Shown: positions 26,255 to 34,585, counted from the first letter of the stretch. The stretch is DNA of 64,000 bases from Streptomyces specialis (GCF_001493375.1 NZ_LN929894.1:1-64000), one strand, 5' to 3'. The notes: a model not told the origin generated them from the sequence alone. Made by a program: numbers and translations.

Positions 26255-27263
26255 CTACCAGCCGGTCGTGCCGGCGCTCCGCAACGCCTCCGCGAACGCC
26301 CTGACCGGCAGCGCGGCGGGCGGTTTGCCGTACACCGCGAGCGACACGCGGCGCAGATCGCCCGGCAGCCGGTCCGTCCGCACCCCCGGGTGGCGGTGGG
26401 CGGCGAGCGCCAGGCCCGGCAGCACGCCGACCCCGAGACCGGCGGCCACCAGTGCCTGCACGGCCACGTAGTCGTCCGTCTCGAACGTGATCCGCGGTAC
26501 GAACCCGGCGCGTTCGCACAGCGACGCCAGATGGGTCCGGCACCGTTCGCAGCCGGCGATCCAGTTCTCGCCCGCGAACGACGCGAGTTCGCCGCGCGGC
26601 CCGGCGAACTCCCCGCCGGCCGGAGTCACCACGTACATCGGCTCCTCCAGCAGCGGCGTCACCGTGGTGTTGCGCCGGTCACCCGGCACCGGCTCGCCGT
26701 GCTCGAAGATCAGCGCCGCGTCCACGTCCGCGTTGCGCAGCGCGGTCAGCGCCTCCGGCGGCTCCGCCTCGGTCAGGGCCAGCTCGATCCCGGGGTGGTC
26801 CGCCGCCAGCTTCGCCGCGGCCGGCGGCACCAGCGTCGCCAGCGCCGACGGGAACGCCGCCAGCCGCACCCGCCCGGTGCGCAGCCCCGCGTGCGCGGCC
26901 CGCTCGGCGCGCGCCGACTCGACCTGGCCGAGGATCTCCTCGGCGCGGGCCACCAGGAGCCGCCCGGCGTCGGTGAGCATGACCCCGCGCCCCGCCCGCC
27001 CCCCCCCCCCCCACGAGAACGAGGGGCGGCGCGCGCCGGGGGGGGGGGGGGCCGGGGGCCCCCCCCCCCGGCCCCCCCCCCCGCCCGGCGCCCCCCCCCC
27101 CGCGCCCCGCCCGCCGCACCAGGACCACCCCCACCTCCGCCTCCAGCTTCGCCAGGTGGTGGCTGACCGAGGGCTGCGCGTAGTGGAGGGACTCGGCGGC
27201 GGCGGTGACCGAGCCCTCACGGGCCACCGCGACCAGGACCCGGAGCCGGGTGAGGTCGAACAC
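26255..27263 (-). pseudogene. LysR-family regulator, frame broken by a 115 bp homopolymer-rich insertion
   Basis: The N-terminal helix-turn-helix (VFDLTRLRVLVAVAREGSVT, then AAAESLHYAQPSVSHHLAKL) starts at GTG 27263. The effector domain (VMLTDAGRLLVARAEEIL onward to SAGTTGW) is in another frame and ends at 26255. Between them lie runs of 10-14 C or G at 27001-27115, flanked by CCGCGCCCCGCCCGCC at 26985-27000 and 27100-27115. Removing the 115 bp unit restores VVLVRRAGRGVMLTDAGR, a normal LysR junction. The gene is therefore probably intact in the organism and the insert an assembly error, though a real insertion cannot be excluded. It is divergent from the dehydratase gene it may control. Confidence 0.8.
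26985..27115. repeat. Homopolymer-rich insert between 16 bp direct repeats
   Basis: Direct repeats at 26985-27000 and 27100-27115 bracket 99 bp made almost wholly of C and G runs, with one short mixed stretch at 27012-27038. The repeat period of 115 bp is not a multiple of three and shifts the LysR frame. The composition is unlike any other part of the window. Confidence 0.85.
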
Positions 27264-27264
27264 G

Positions 27265-27325
27265 CTGGAACTATAGACAATGTCGATGGGTCCAGAGAAA
27301 ACCGGCATTGGATCTATTGGTCCAG
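27265..27325. promoter_or_regulatory. Imperfect inverted repeat between LysR and dehydratase genes
   Basis: Minus-strand CGACATTGTCTATAGTTCCA (within 27265-27285) and plus-strand 27303-27325 are copies of one sequence in opposite orientation, agreeing at 18 of 21 positions with a two-base gap. They lie 17 bp apart in the divergent promoter region. This is a good candidate for the LysR operator, one copy per promoter. Confidence 0.55.
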
Positions 27326-27344
27326 TTCATGGCACGGTGCCCCT

Positions 27345-28310
27345 ATGCGACCGCCGACCATCACCGACGCCCTGCGGGCCCGCCGCCTTCTGGCGGACCA
27401 CCTGCCGCCGACGCCCATGTGGTCCTACCCGGCGCTGGACGCCGCCGTCGGGGCCACCGTCCTGGTCAAGCACGAGAACGTGCAGCCGACCGGCGCGTTC
27501 AAGGTGCGCGGCGGTCTCACCCTCCTCGCCGGGATGGACCCGGCCGAGCGCGCCCACGGCGTCGTCGGGTACTCCACGGGCAACCACGCCCAGTCCCTCG
27601 CCTACGCCGCCGCCCGGTTCGGCGCGCCCTGCGTCATCGTGATGCCGGAGCACCCCAACCCGGTCAAGGAACGGGCGGTCAGGGCGCTGGGCGCCGAGCT
27701 GATCGAACACGGCCCCGACCTCGGCGCCGCCGCCGAGCACGCCGCGAAGGTCGCCGCGGACCGCGGTATGCGGCTGGTCAGCGCGGCCGACGAGCCGGAC
27801 CTGATCGCCGGGGTCGCCACCGCCTACCTGGAGGTCTTCGAGGCCGAACCGGCGCTCGACGCCGTCGTGGTGCCGGTCGGCGGGGGCAGCGGCGCCGCGG
27901 CGGCCTGCATGGTCGCCGCCGCCGTGGCGCCAGGCTGCCGGGTCATCGCCGTCCAGTCCGCCGCCTCGCCCGCCGCCTACGACTCGTGGCGCGCGGGCGT
28001 GCCGCTGACCCGCCCCAGCCGGACCCGCGTCGAGGGCCTGGCCACCGGCTCCGGTTTCCCGCTGACCCAGGCGATGCTCCGCTCCCACCTGGCCGACTTC
28101 ACGCTGGTGGACGACGACGCCATCGCCGAGGCCCAGTGGACGCTCATGCGCGACGCGCACACCCTCGCCGAGGGCGCGGGAGCCGCCGCGCTGGCCGCCG
28201 TGCTCGCCGACCCGGCGCGGTTCGCCGGGCAGCGGGTGGCCGTCATGTGCACCGGCGGCAACGCCGGCGAGCGCGAGATCCGCGCCTGCGGCGGCCTCAC
28301 CGCCGCCTGA
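27345..28310 (+). CDS. PLP-dependent threonine/serine dehydratase family protein
   Basis: The 321-residue protein carries the fold-type II PLP signature. The lysine is in NVQPTGAFKVRGGL, the asparagine loop is STGNHAQSLAYAA and the phosphate-binding glycine loop is VPVGGGSGAAAACM. Its length fits catabolic threonine dehydratase or serine racemase-like enzymes without the C-terminal ACT regulatory domains. It probably deaminates threonine or serine to a 2-oxo acid. ATG 27345 has no strong ribosome site. The divergent LysR gene is the likely regulator. Confidence 0.88.
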   Translation: MRPPTITDALRARRLLADHLPPTPMWSYPALDAAVGATVLVKHENVQPTGAFKVRGGLTLLAGMDPAERAHGVVGYSTGNHAQSLAYAAARFGAPCVIVMPEHPNPVKERAVRALGAELIEHGPDLGAAAEHAAKVAADRGMRLVSAADEPDLIAGVATAYLEVFEAEPALDAVVVPVGGGSGAAAACMVAAAVAPGCRVIAVQSAASPAAYDSWRAGVPLTRPSRTRVEGLATGSGFPLTQAMLRSHLADFTLVDDDAIAEAQWTLMRDAHTLAEGAGAAALAAVLADPARFAGQRVAVMCTGGNAGEREIRACGGLTAA

Positions 28311-28316
28311 GCGCGC

Positions 28317-29522
28317 TCAGCAGTCGCACGAGCAGCAGCAGCCGTCGCCGCAGCAGCTCTCGGAGCAGTTGCACCCGCAGTCGCAGGCGTCGCAGCAGTC
28401 GCTGCACCTGTCCCACTTGTGGCACCAGCCCTGGCGCTGCTCGCCGTCCCACGGGTCGAAGTACGGGTCGCCGCAGCAGAGCTGGCCCGTGCAGAACAGC
28501 CCGGTCCACACCCCGCAGCCCGCGATCAGCCCCCGCCGCCGGCCCCGGCGCGGCGGCTCCGGCGGCGCGCCGCCCGGCCCGCCCGGGCCGAACGGCGGGT
28601 ACGGACCGTACGGACCGGGCGCGCCGTGCGCCACCTGAGCCCCGTGCCCGGCGTGACCGTGCCCGTGCGCCGTGCCGAACGCCCGGTCCACGGCGCGGCG
28701 CAGCTCGTGGTCGAGCAGGATGTGCGCCAGCTTCCGGTCGGTGAACTCCACGTCGCGCAGCGCCAGCCGCACGCCATGCGTGGCGTCGTCGCACAGCCGC
28801 CGCACCTCGGGCAGCGAGGTGCCCGTGGCGGTGATCGGGTTCCACGCGCCGGACGCGGCGTCGGCCGTCAAGTCCTCGACGGCGTCCAGCAGATGCGCGA
28901 TCCGCCCGAACAGCCGCCCGGCCTCCGCCAGCGGCTCGGCGTTGCCCGGCCGCCCGGCGAGCAGCGCGGTGTGCGCGAACGCCGCGCCCGTCGCCGTCTC
29001 CGTCGGCTCGGTCACCGCCACCAGCGGCGCCCCCGGCCCGGCCAGCCCCTCGATGCCCTGCTGCCGGTCCACGGCCTCCACCAGCACCGCCGTGTCGAAC
29101 CCGACGGCCGCGCCGCCCCGCGCCCCGGCCGCGTCCCAGCCCCGCGCCACCCGCCGCGCGGCGGCGGCCAGCGAACGCCGGGCCAGCACCCCGTCACCGT
29201 CGAGCACATGGTCCCTGATCTTGGCGGACGCCAGCACCAGCGAGACCGCCGCCGCCAGGTTCGCGCCCTCGCCGCGCGCCACCGGCGCGGGGCGCATCGC
29301 GCGCAGCGGGCACGGGCCCGCCGTTCGCCGGGTGGCGGACGACCGTTCCGTCTGGGCGTCGAACAGGACGGATATGAGCAACCCGTCGTAGTTGGTGGCC
29401 ACCCGCGCCGCCTGGCCGTGCGTGCCCCGCAGTGCCAGGCACAGCCCGCACAGATGGGCCAGCCACTCGGTGGCCAGCCCGTCGGGCAGCCGATGACGGC
29501 AGGGCCTGATGATTCCGAACAC
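28317..29522 (-). CDS. DUF5685 family protein with cysteine-rich C-terminal tail
   Basis: The 401-residue protein from GTG 29522 begins VFGIIRPCRHRLPDGLATEW. It continues with LCGLCLALRGTHG and ATNYDGLLISVLFDAQ, the conserved start of DUF5685. The middle is helical and the fold's function is unknown. A Gly/Pro-rich linker (about 300-335) leads to a tail with 19 cysteines in the last 66 residues, ending CCGDGCCCSCDC. The N-terminal cysteines and this tail suggest metal binding. No signal peptide is visible, although the tail contains aromatic residues that might associate with membrane. The function is not known. Confidence 0.8.
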   Translation of the reverse strand: MFGIIRPCRHRLPDGLATEWLAHLCGLCLALRGTHGQAARVATNYDGLLISVLFDAQTERSSATRRTAGPCPLRAMRPAPVARGEGANLAAAVSLVLASAKIRDHVLDGDGVLARRSLAAAARRVARGWDAAGARGGAAVGFDTAVLVEAVDRQQGIEGLAGPGAPLVAVTEPTETATGAAFAHTALLAGRPGNAEPLAEAGRLFGRIAHLLDAVEDLTADAASGAWNPITATGTSLPEVRRLCDDATHGVRLALRDVEFTDRKLAHILLDHELRRAVDRAFGTAHGHGHAGHGAQVAHGAPGPYGPYPPFGPGGPGGAPPEPPRRGRRRGLIAGCGVWTGLFCTGQLCCGDPYFDPWDGEQRQGWCHKWDRCSDCCDACDCGCNCSESCCGDGCCCSCDC

Positions 29523-29625
29523 GCGTGTTTCCCGCTTCCCCCGAGTGCCTTCCCCGAATTCCGGGGGCACCCTACAGCGCCAAGATCCAGCGCCCGAACC
29601 CGGGTTCGGGATCTCCCGGCCCGCG

Positions 29626-30450
29626 TCAGCCCTTCACCGCGCCAGCCGTGAGCCCGGAGACGACGGCGCGGCGGAAGACCAGCACCAGCAGGGCGATCGG
29701 CAGCACCGACACGGTCGCGGCGGCGAAGATCGTCCCGTACGGGATCGTGAACTGGCTGCCGAACAGTGCCAGACCGACCGGCATCGTGCGATACCGGTCG
29801 GCCGTGTTGAGGGTCAGGGCGATCAGGAACTCGGTCCAGCAGGCCGTGAAGGTGAAGATCGCGGCGGTGAACATCCCCGGCCTGGCCTGCGGCAGGATCA
29901 CCGACACCACCGTCCGCAGCGGCGACGCGCCGTCCACCCAGGCCACTTCCTCCATCTCCTTGGGGATCCCCAGGAAGAAGTTCCGCAGAATCCACACCGC
30001 GAACGGCACGTTGAGCGCCGTGTACACCAGGATCAGCCCCTGATAGCTGTTCAGCCACCCCAGCTCCCTCATCAGCAGGAAGAGCGGCGCGGCCAGCGCG
30101 ATCGTCGGGAAGAGGGAGATCATCAGCAGCGCCACCATGATCGGCGCCTTGCCCCGCAGCGGCAGCCGGGCCAGCGCGTACCCGGCGAACGAGCTGAGGC
30201 CGAGGACCAGCACGGTCGCCACGACAGCCACCGCCACCGAGTTCAGCAGGTAGGTCCCGAAGTCGTTGTCGAGGAACGCGTCCCGGTAGTTGGCCAACGT
30301 CCCGTCCTTCGGCCACGCGTCCGGCGGGCTGGCGCCGATCTCGGTCCGTCCCTTGAGGGAACTCGCCGCCATCCAGTACAGCGGCGCCGCCACGAAGGCG
30401 GCGATCAGCAGCGCCGCCCCATGCGTCCACGACAGCCGGATCCGTTTCAA
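29626..30450 (-). CDS. Carbohydrate ABC transporter permease (MalG-like)
   Basis: The 274-residue protein starts at TTG 30450 within TTGA, overlapping the upstream permease stop, with GAGGAGG as ribosome site. Six membrane helices are apparent. The EAA loop that docks on the ATPase reads EEVAWVDGASPLRTVVSVIL, typical of the CUT1 MalG group. It forms the membrane channel with the MalF-like subunit from the gene before it. No ATP-binding protein gene is present nearby, so a shared MsiK-type ATPase is likely, as is usual for Streptomyces sugar transporters. Confidence 0.93.
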   Translation of the reverse strand: MKRIRLSWTHGAALLIAAFVAAPLYWMAASSLKGRTEIGASPPDAWPKDGTLANYRDAFLDNDFGTYLLNSVAVAVVATVLVLGLSSFAGYALARLPLRGKAPIMVALLMISLFPTIALAAPLFLLMRELGWLNSYQGLILVYTALNVPFAVWILRNFFLGIPKEMEEVAWVDGASPLRTVVSVILPQARPGMFTAAIFTFTACWTEFLIALTLNTADRYRTMPVGLALFGSQFTIPYGTIFAAATVSVLPIALLVLVFRRAVVSGLTAGAVKG

Positions 30451-31607
30451 CGCCCCGCCTCCTCGTCGCCGACCCGGGCCCTGAACGCGCGCAGGAAGAG
30501 CAGACAGCCGACGAGCACCAGCCCGGCCGTGCTCGCGGCCACCGCGGCGCCCGGCCCGAAGTCGAGGTTGGTGAACATCGCCTGCCAGCCCAGCAGGGCC
30601 AGCGACTCGGTCGCGTCCCCCGGCCCGCCGCCCGTCAGCACGAACGGCAGGTCGAACAGGCCGAACGCCTGGAGGATGCGGAACAGCACCGCGATCGTCA
30701 GCGCCGGCCGCAGCAGCGGCAGCCGCACCCGCCAGAACGCGGTCCACGCCCCCGCCCCGTCCACCCGCGCCGCCTCGGTGACGTCGGACGGCAGCATCAT
30801 CAGCCCCGCCAGCACGATGATCGCCACGAACGGGGTGGTCTTCCAGATGTCGGCCACCGCCATCGACAGGATCGCCGGCACCCGGGTGCCGAGGAACTGC
30901 ACGGGCTCGCCCGTCACGTTCTCCGACAGGGTGGTCAGCACCCCGTAGACCCCGTTGTACATGTAGGCCCACAGCTGCGCCGAGACCACGGTGATCATCG
31001 CCCACGGCAGCAGCAGCAACGCCATCATCCAGCCGCGCCCGGCCCCGCCGAGCCGCTCCAGGACCAGCGCGATGAGGGTGCCGAGGAGCAGCTCGACCAG
31101 CACGGTCCCGATCGTGTAGAGCACCGTGAACATCAGCGCGTGCCGCCAGCGCTCGGAGCCCAGCACCAGCCGGTAGTGGTCGGCGGTGAACCCGGAGAGG
31201 CGGAAGCCGTCGGCCGAGACCTCCACGTCGCTCAGGCTCATCGCGATCGAGAAGCTCACCGGGAACAGCGTGACGGCCAGCACCACCAGCAGCGCGGGCG
31301 TCGCGAAGCACCACCCCAGGCGGGCGAACCGGCGATCCAGCAGGGAACGCCCGCTGCCGCGCCTCTCCCCGCCCCGGCCGGGCCGCCCGGTGACGGGCGC
31401 GCCGGAAGGCGGCCGGCGGGGCCGCGCGCGGGCGGGCACGGGCGTGGGCACGGAGCCGGGCTCGGGCGTCGGCACCGGGTCGGGCGTGGCCCCGGACAGC
31501 GGACCGGGCGGGGCGTCGGGCGGCAGCGGGGGACCGGTCCGCCCGTAGGCGGTCACCGGTTCGTCGTCATCCGGCTGCCCGGCCCCACCCGGGGAGACAT
31601 CACTCAC
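30447..31607 (-). CDS. Sugar ABC transporter permease (MalF-like)
   Basis: The 386-residue protein has a long proline-rich cytoplasmic N-terminus (about 85 residues) before six membrane helices beginning GWCFATPALLVVLAVTLFPV. The EAA loop reads TEAARVDGAGAWTAFWRVRL. It pairs with the downstream MalG-like subunit. GTG 31607 overlaps the stop of the repeat frame as GTGA. Its own ribosome site is weak, with only GGCGGAGAAG about 18 bases upstream, so translation probably depends on coupling through the repeat frame. The long N-terminal extension is unusual for the family. Confidence 0.92.
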   Translation of the reverse strand: MSDVSPGGAGQPDDDEPVTAYGRTGPPLPPDAPPGPLSGATPDPVPTPEPGSVPTPVPARARPRRPPSGAPVTGRPGRGGERRGSGRSLLDRRFARLGWCFATPALLVVLAVTLFPVSFSIAMSLSDVEVSADGFRLSGFTADHYRLVLGSERWRHALMFTVLYTIGTVLVELLLGTLIALVLERLGGAGRGWMMALLLLPWAMITVVSAQLWAYMYNGVYGVLTTLSENVTGEPVQFLGTRVPAILSMAVADIWKTTPFVAIIVLAGLMMLPSDVTEAARVDGAGAWTAFWRVRLPLLRPALTIAVLFRILQAFGLFDLPFVLTGGGPGDATESLALLGWQAMFTNLDFGPGAAVAASTAGLVLVGCLLFLRAFRARVGDEEAGR

Positions 31608-31966
31608 GGCATCATCACGCTCGCTTCTCCGCCCACGCGGCGATGTGCGGGTGTGGTGGGTGCGTGCGGCTCGGTGGCCGCGTGTCCGTCGCTCGCTGCG
31701 GACGCCCTGTTCGCTTCTCCGGTCACGCGGCGATGTGCGGGCGTGGTGGGTGTGTGCGGCTGGGTGGCCGTGTGTCCGTCGCTCGCTGGCATCATCACGC
31801 TCGCTTCTCCGCCCACGCGGCGCGACGCGGGCGTCGTGTGCCCCTGCGGCTGGGTGGCCGCGTGTGCGTCGCTCGCTGGGGACGCCCTGTTCGCTTCTCC
31901 GGTCACGCGGCGGATCGCGGGCGTGGTGGGTGTGTGCGGCTGGGTGGCCGCGTGTCCGTCGCTCAC
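31604..31966 (-). CDS. 120-residue repeat protein wedged between binding protein and permease
   Basis: The frame consists of exactly four 30-residue units beginning (M/A)SDGHAATQPHTPTTP or a variant. Units one and three end NRASP/NRASA and units two and four end SVMMP, giving an A-B-A-B pattern. GTG 31966 overlaps the binding-protein stop and its own stop overlaps the permease start, both as GTGA. GGAGGA lies nine bases before the GTG. Units are hydrophilic and rich in His, Thr, Ala and Arg, with no signal or helix. It may be a spacer that keeps the operon coupled, a real small protein, or an expanded junction. No function can be assigned. Confidence 0.5.
   Translation of the reverse strand: MSDGHAATQPHTPTTPAIRRVTGEANRASPASDAHAATQPQGHTTPASRRVGGEASVMMPASDGHTATQPHTPTTPAHRRVTGEANRASAASDGHAATEPHAPTTPAHRRVGGEASVMMP
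31607..31966. repeat. Four tandem copies of a 90 bp unit
   Basis: TCGCTTCTCC recurs at 31621, 31711, 31801 and 31891, an exact 90 bp period. The copies differ by scattered substitutions but have no length changes. Alternate copies are more alike, so the array probably grew by duplication of a 180 bp pair. The period keeps every reading frame open. Confidence 0.93.
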
Positions 31967-33327
31967 AGGGCGTTGTCCTCCAGCGCCCGCTGGATGTCCC
32001 CGGCGGCCGATCTCAGGGCCGCGTCGGGCGCGGCGGAGCCGGCCAGCGAGCCGTTGACGTTGGTGAAGATGCCGTAGCTGACCTGCGGATAGCGGGGCGT
32101 GGCGGCGGGGCGGGCGACCAGCGGCACCTCGGCGGCGGTGGCCAGGACCGGGTTCTCCCGCTGGAGCGCGGTGTCCGCCAGCACCTCGGCGGACGCCGGG
32201 ATCACCGAGTTCTCCGCGAGCATCCGCTGCGCCTCAGGGCCGGTCATCCACTCGATGAACGCCAGGGCCGCGCCGATGGCCTCGCTGTGCGGGTTGACCA
32301 TCAGGTTCCAGCCGCCGACGCCGGACGGGCCGGGCCGTTCGGCGCCCTCGAACGCGGGCAGCGGCGCGATGCCGACCTTCCCCGCGACGCGGGAGGCGTC
32401 CGGGTTGTTGGCGTCGCCGTAGGCGTACGCCCAGTTCCGGTGGAACGCCGCGTCGCCCTCCACGAACGTCTGGAGGGACTGCGGCTCCTGGAAACTGGTC
32501 GTCGCCGAGGCCGCCACCCCGTCCCGGAGCATGTCGCGCATGAAGTCCAGCGCCCGCCGGTTGGCCGGGGAGTCGATCTCGCTGTGCTCCCCGTCCTCCG
32601 AGACGCTGCGCCCGCCCGCGGCGGCGGACATCTCGGTCCAGTTGACGGTCAGCCCCTCGTAGTTGGCCCACTGGGCGACGTACCCGTACGGCACGTCCCC
32701 CGCGTCCTGGAGCACGGCGGCGGTCTCGGCCAGTTCCTCCCACGTCTCGGGCACGGGCAGGTCGTGCCGCCGCAGCAGGTCCTCGCGGTAGTAGAGGAAA
32801 CCCATGTCCGTGTAGAGGGGAGCCGCCACGTGCTCCCCGTCGTACTCGGCCACCGCGGCGCGCTGCTCGGGGAACCGGTCCCAGAAGTCCTCCGGCAGGT
32901 GCTCGTCCAGCGGCATCGCGAGGTGGGCCGCGCCGAACTGGGCGGGCCAGATGACATCGCCGCTGTAGACGTCGATGCTGCCGGAGCCGCCGGAGATCTC
33001 CGTGGTCAGCGTGGCCCGCACGGTGTCCGTGTTGTTCGGCGCCGCCTGGAAGTCCACCGTGATGTCCGGGTGGTCCTCCTCGAAGGCGTCGATGAGCCGC
33101 TGCGGCAGCCCTTCCGGCCCGAAGTTGATGGCGTACCAGGTGATGGCGCCGGACGCCGGACCCACGTCGCGCGGATCGACCGACGCCGATCCGGCGGCGG
33201 AGCCGCAGGCGACGGCGGCCAGCAGGACGGGGACTGCGCAGAACGCCCTTGCTCTGCGGATGGAGGTGCCCAGGACGTACTCCTTGTGGATGACGCGTAC
33301 CTGGGGGTCAGCCTTCCGCGTCCACAT
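31963..33327 (-). CDS. ABC transporter sugar-binding lipoprotein
   Basis: The mature protein is a CUT1 solute-binding protein. ITWYAINFGPEGLPQRLIDAF opens the fold and VGGWNLMVNPHSEAIGAALAF plus WMTGPEAQRMLAE are family patterns. The signal peptide ends LLAAVACGS, a lipobox. The start is uncertain: ATG 33327 (used) and GTG 33333 lack a ribosome site and give a lead of about 22 extra residues. CTG 33273 sits six bases after AAGGAG and gives a normal 22-residue lipoprotein signal. It delivers a sugar to the two permeases encoded downstream through the repeat frame. Confidence 0.9.
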   Translation of the reverse strand: MWTRKADPQVRVIHKEYVLGTSIRRARAFCAVPVLLAAVACGSAAGSASVDPRDVGPASGAITWYAINFGPEGLPQRLIDAFEEDHPDITVDFQAAPNNTDTVRATLTTEISGGSGSIDVYSGDVIWPAQFGAAHLAMPLDEHLPEDFWDRFPEQRAAVAEYDGEHVAAPLYTDMGFLYYREDLLRRHDLPVPETWEELAETAAVLQDAGDVPYGYVAQWANYEGLTVNWTEMSAAAGGRSVSEDGEHSEIDSPANRRALDFMRDMLRDGVAASATTSFQEPQSLQTFVEGDAAFHRNWAYAYGDANNPDASRVAGKVGIAPLPAFEGAERPGPSGVGGWNLMVNPHSEAIGAALAFIEWMTGPEAQRMLAENSVIPASAEVLADTALQRENPVLATAAEVPLVARPAATPRYPQVSYGIFTNVNGSLAGSAAPDAALRSAAGDIQRALEDNAL

Positions 33328-33370
33328 CCCCACACAAAGCGGAAAACGCTCTTATCGGAAATCTTCACCG

Positions 33371-33402
33371 GAAAGGCGCCCGAGGGGTTGCGGGCGCCCG
33401 GT
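33371..33402 (-). terminator. Hairpin downstream of methionine aminopeptidase
   Basis: GGCGCCCG at 33375-33382 pairs with CGGGCGCC at 33391-33398 around AGGGGTTG. ACCGG and CCGGT extend it. On the minus strand TTTCC follows, and the hairpin separates map from the sugar transporter operon. Confidence 0.75.
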
Positions 33403-34134
33403 TCACGGCAGTGTCAGGATCTCCGCGCCCGTGTCCGTCACCAGCAGGGTGTGCTCGAACTGGGCCGTCCGCCGCCGGTCCTTCGTGACGACCGTCCAGT
33501 TGTCCGCCCACATCTCCCACTCGTGGGTGCCCAGCGTCAGCATCGGCTCGATGGTGAACGTCATCCCCGGCACCATCACCGTCGTCGCCTCGGGATCGTC
33601 GTAGTGCGGGATGTACAGCCCGGAGTGGAACGCCGTGTTGATCCCGTGCCCGGTGAAGTCCCGCACCACCCCGTACCCGAAGCGCTGGGCGTAGGACTCG
33701 ATCACCCGGCCGATCACGTTGACCTGCCGGCCCGGCCGCACCGCCTTGATCGCCCGGTTCAGCGACTCCCGCGTCCGCTCCACCAGCAGCCGCGACTCCT
33801 CGTCCACCGCCTCCTCGCCGCCGACCAGGTACGTCGCGTTGGTGTCGCCGTGCACCCCGCCGGTGAACGCCGTGATGTCCAGGTTCACGATGTCGCCCTC
33901 GCGCAGCACCGTGGAGTCCGGGATGCCGTGGCAGATGACCTCGTTGACCGAGGTGCACAGCGACTTGGGGAAGCCGCGGTAGCCGAGCGTCGAGGGGTAG
34001 GCGCCGTGGTCGCACAGGAACGTGTGCGCGATCCGGTCCAGCTCGTCCGTCGTCACCCCGGGCGCGATGTGCGTCGCCGTCTCGGCCAGGGCCCGCGCCG
34101 CGATCCGCCCGGCCACCCGCATCCGGTCTCTCAT
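33403..34134 (-). CDS. map: Methionine aminopeptidase type I
   Basis: The 243-residue catalytic domain has all five metal ligands: Asp in IVNLDIT, Asp in [11 protein letters not shown], His in [11 protein letters not shown], Glu in [10 protein letters not shown] and Glu in QFEHTLL. It removes the initiator methionine from new proteins in the cytosol. ATG 34134 follows GGAAGGGG. In another frame, from ATG 34294, MSGQSLVAPGRISPARSVP matches the N-terminal extension usual for Streptomyces type I enzymes, at about the right distance. A frameshift or sequence error may therefore have cut off the extension. The catalytic part is complete. Confidence 0.92.
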   Translation of the reverse strand: MRDRMRVAGRIAARALAETATHIAPGVTTDELDRIAHTFLCDHGAYPSTLGYRGFPKSLCTSVNEVICHGIPDSTVLREGDIVNLDITAFTGGVHGDTNATYLVGGEEAVDEESRLLVERTRESLNRAIKAVRPGRQVNVIGRVIESYAQRFGYGVVRDFTGHGINTAFHSGLYIPHYDDPEATTVMVPGMTFTIEPMLTLGTHEWEMWADNWTVVTKDRRRTAQFEHTLLVTDTGAEILTLP

Positions 34135-34327
34135 CCCCTTCCGACGCCGGCCCCCGGGGAGGGCAGCGGCCGTTCACGTCGGCCTCGCCATCCGTCCAGA
34201 TCTCACTTTGCGCCGCATCCGTGCGTATAAGAGACGGGGGAACGGAGCGCGCGGGGGAGATCCTGCCGGGGGCGACAAGTGACTGGCCAGACATGCAACC
34301 GAGTCTACGGGCGGGCAGGATGAGGGC

Positions 34328-34585
34328 ATGGCTGCTCTGTTCAGACGAAAGCCCGCCGGCCGCGAGGGCGAGTGGTACTACTGCCTCAAGCACCGGAAGG
34401 TCGAGGAAGGCCCCGAGTGCCCGGCGAAGGACCGCTTCGGCCCGTACGCCACGCGCGGCGAGGCCGAACACGCGATGGACACCGCCCGCGAGCGGAACGC
34501 GGAATGGCGCACCGACCCGCGCTGGAACGACAAGGGTGACAAAGAATCAGCCGGGGAGGGTGACGGTCACGACAAAGGCACCTGA
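34328..34585 (+). CDS. Conserved small hydrophilic protein, function unknown
   Basis: The 85-residue protein has a compact core: GEWYYCLKHRKVEEGPECPA, then DRFGPYATRGEAEHAMDTAR and a charged tail. The aromatic WYYCLKH with Cys and His, plus ECPAKDR, suggests a small metal or nucleic-acid binding fold, but no family can be named with confidence. ATG 34328 is preceded by GCAGGATGAGG. It is divergent from the methionine aminopeptidase and stops 24 bp before the F420-NADP oxidoreductase gene, so the two may share a transcript. Confidence 0.75.
   Translation: MAALFRRKPAGREGEWYYCLKHRKVEEGPECPAKDRFGPYATRGEAEHAMDTARERNAEWRTDPRWNDKGDKESAGEGDGHDKGT

Noticed and set aside
26985..27115. A small mobile element or G-quadruplex regulator inserted in the LysR gene
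   Set aside because: The flanking 16 bp repeats belong to the gene itself, the insert has no inverted ends or coding content, and its long C/G runs look technical.
31607..31966. CRISPR array
   Set aside because: Units are 90 bp with no unique spacers, the whole unit repeats, and there are no cas genes nearby.
31643..32077. Plus-strand repeat protein reading through the 90 bp array
   Set aside because: The 90 bp period leaves all frames open; this frame has no ribosome site and runs antisense into the binding-protein gene.
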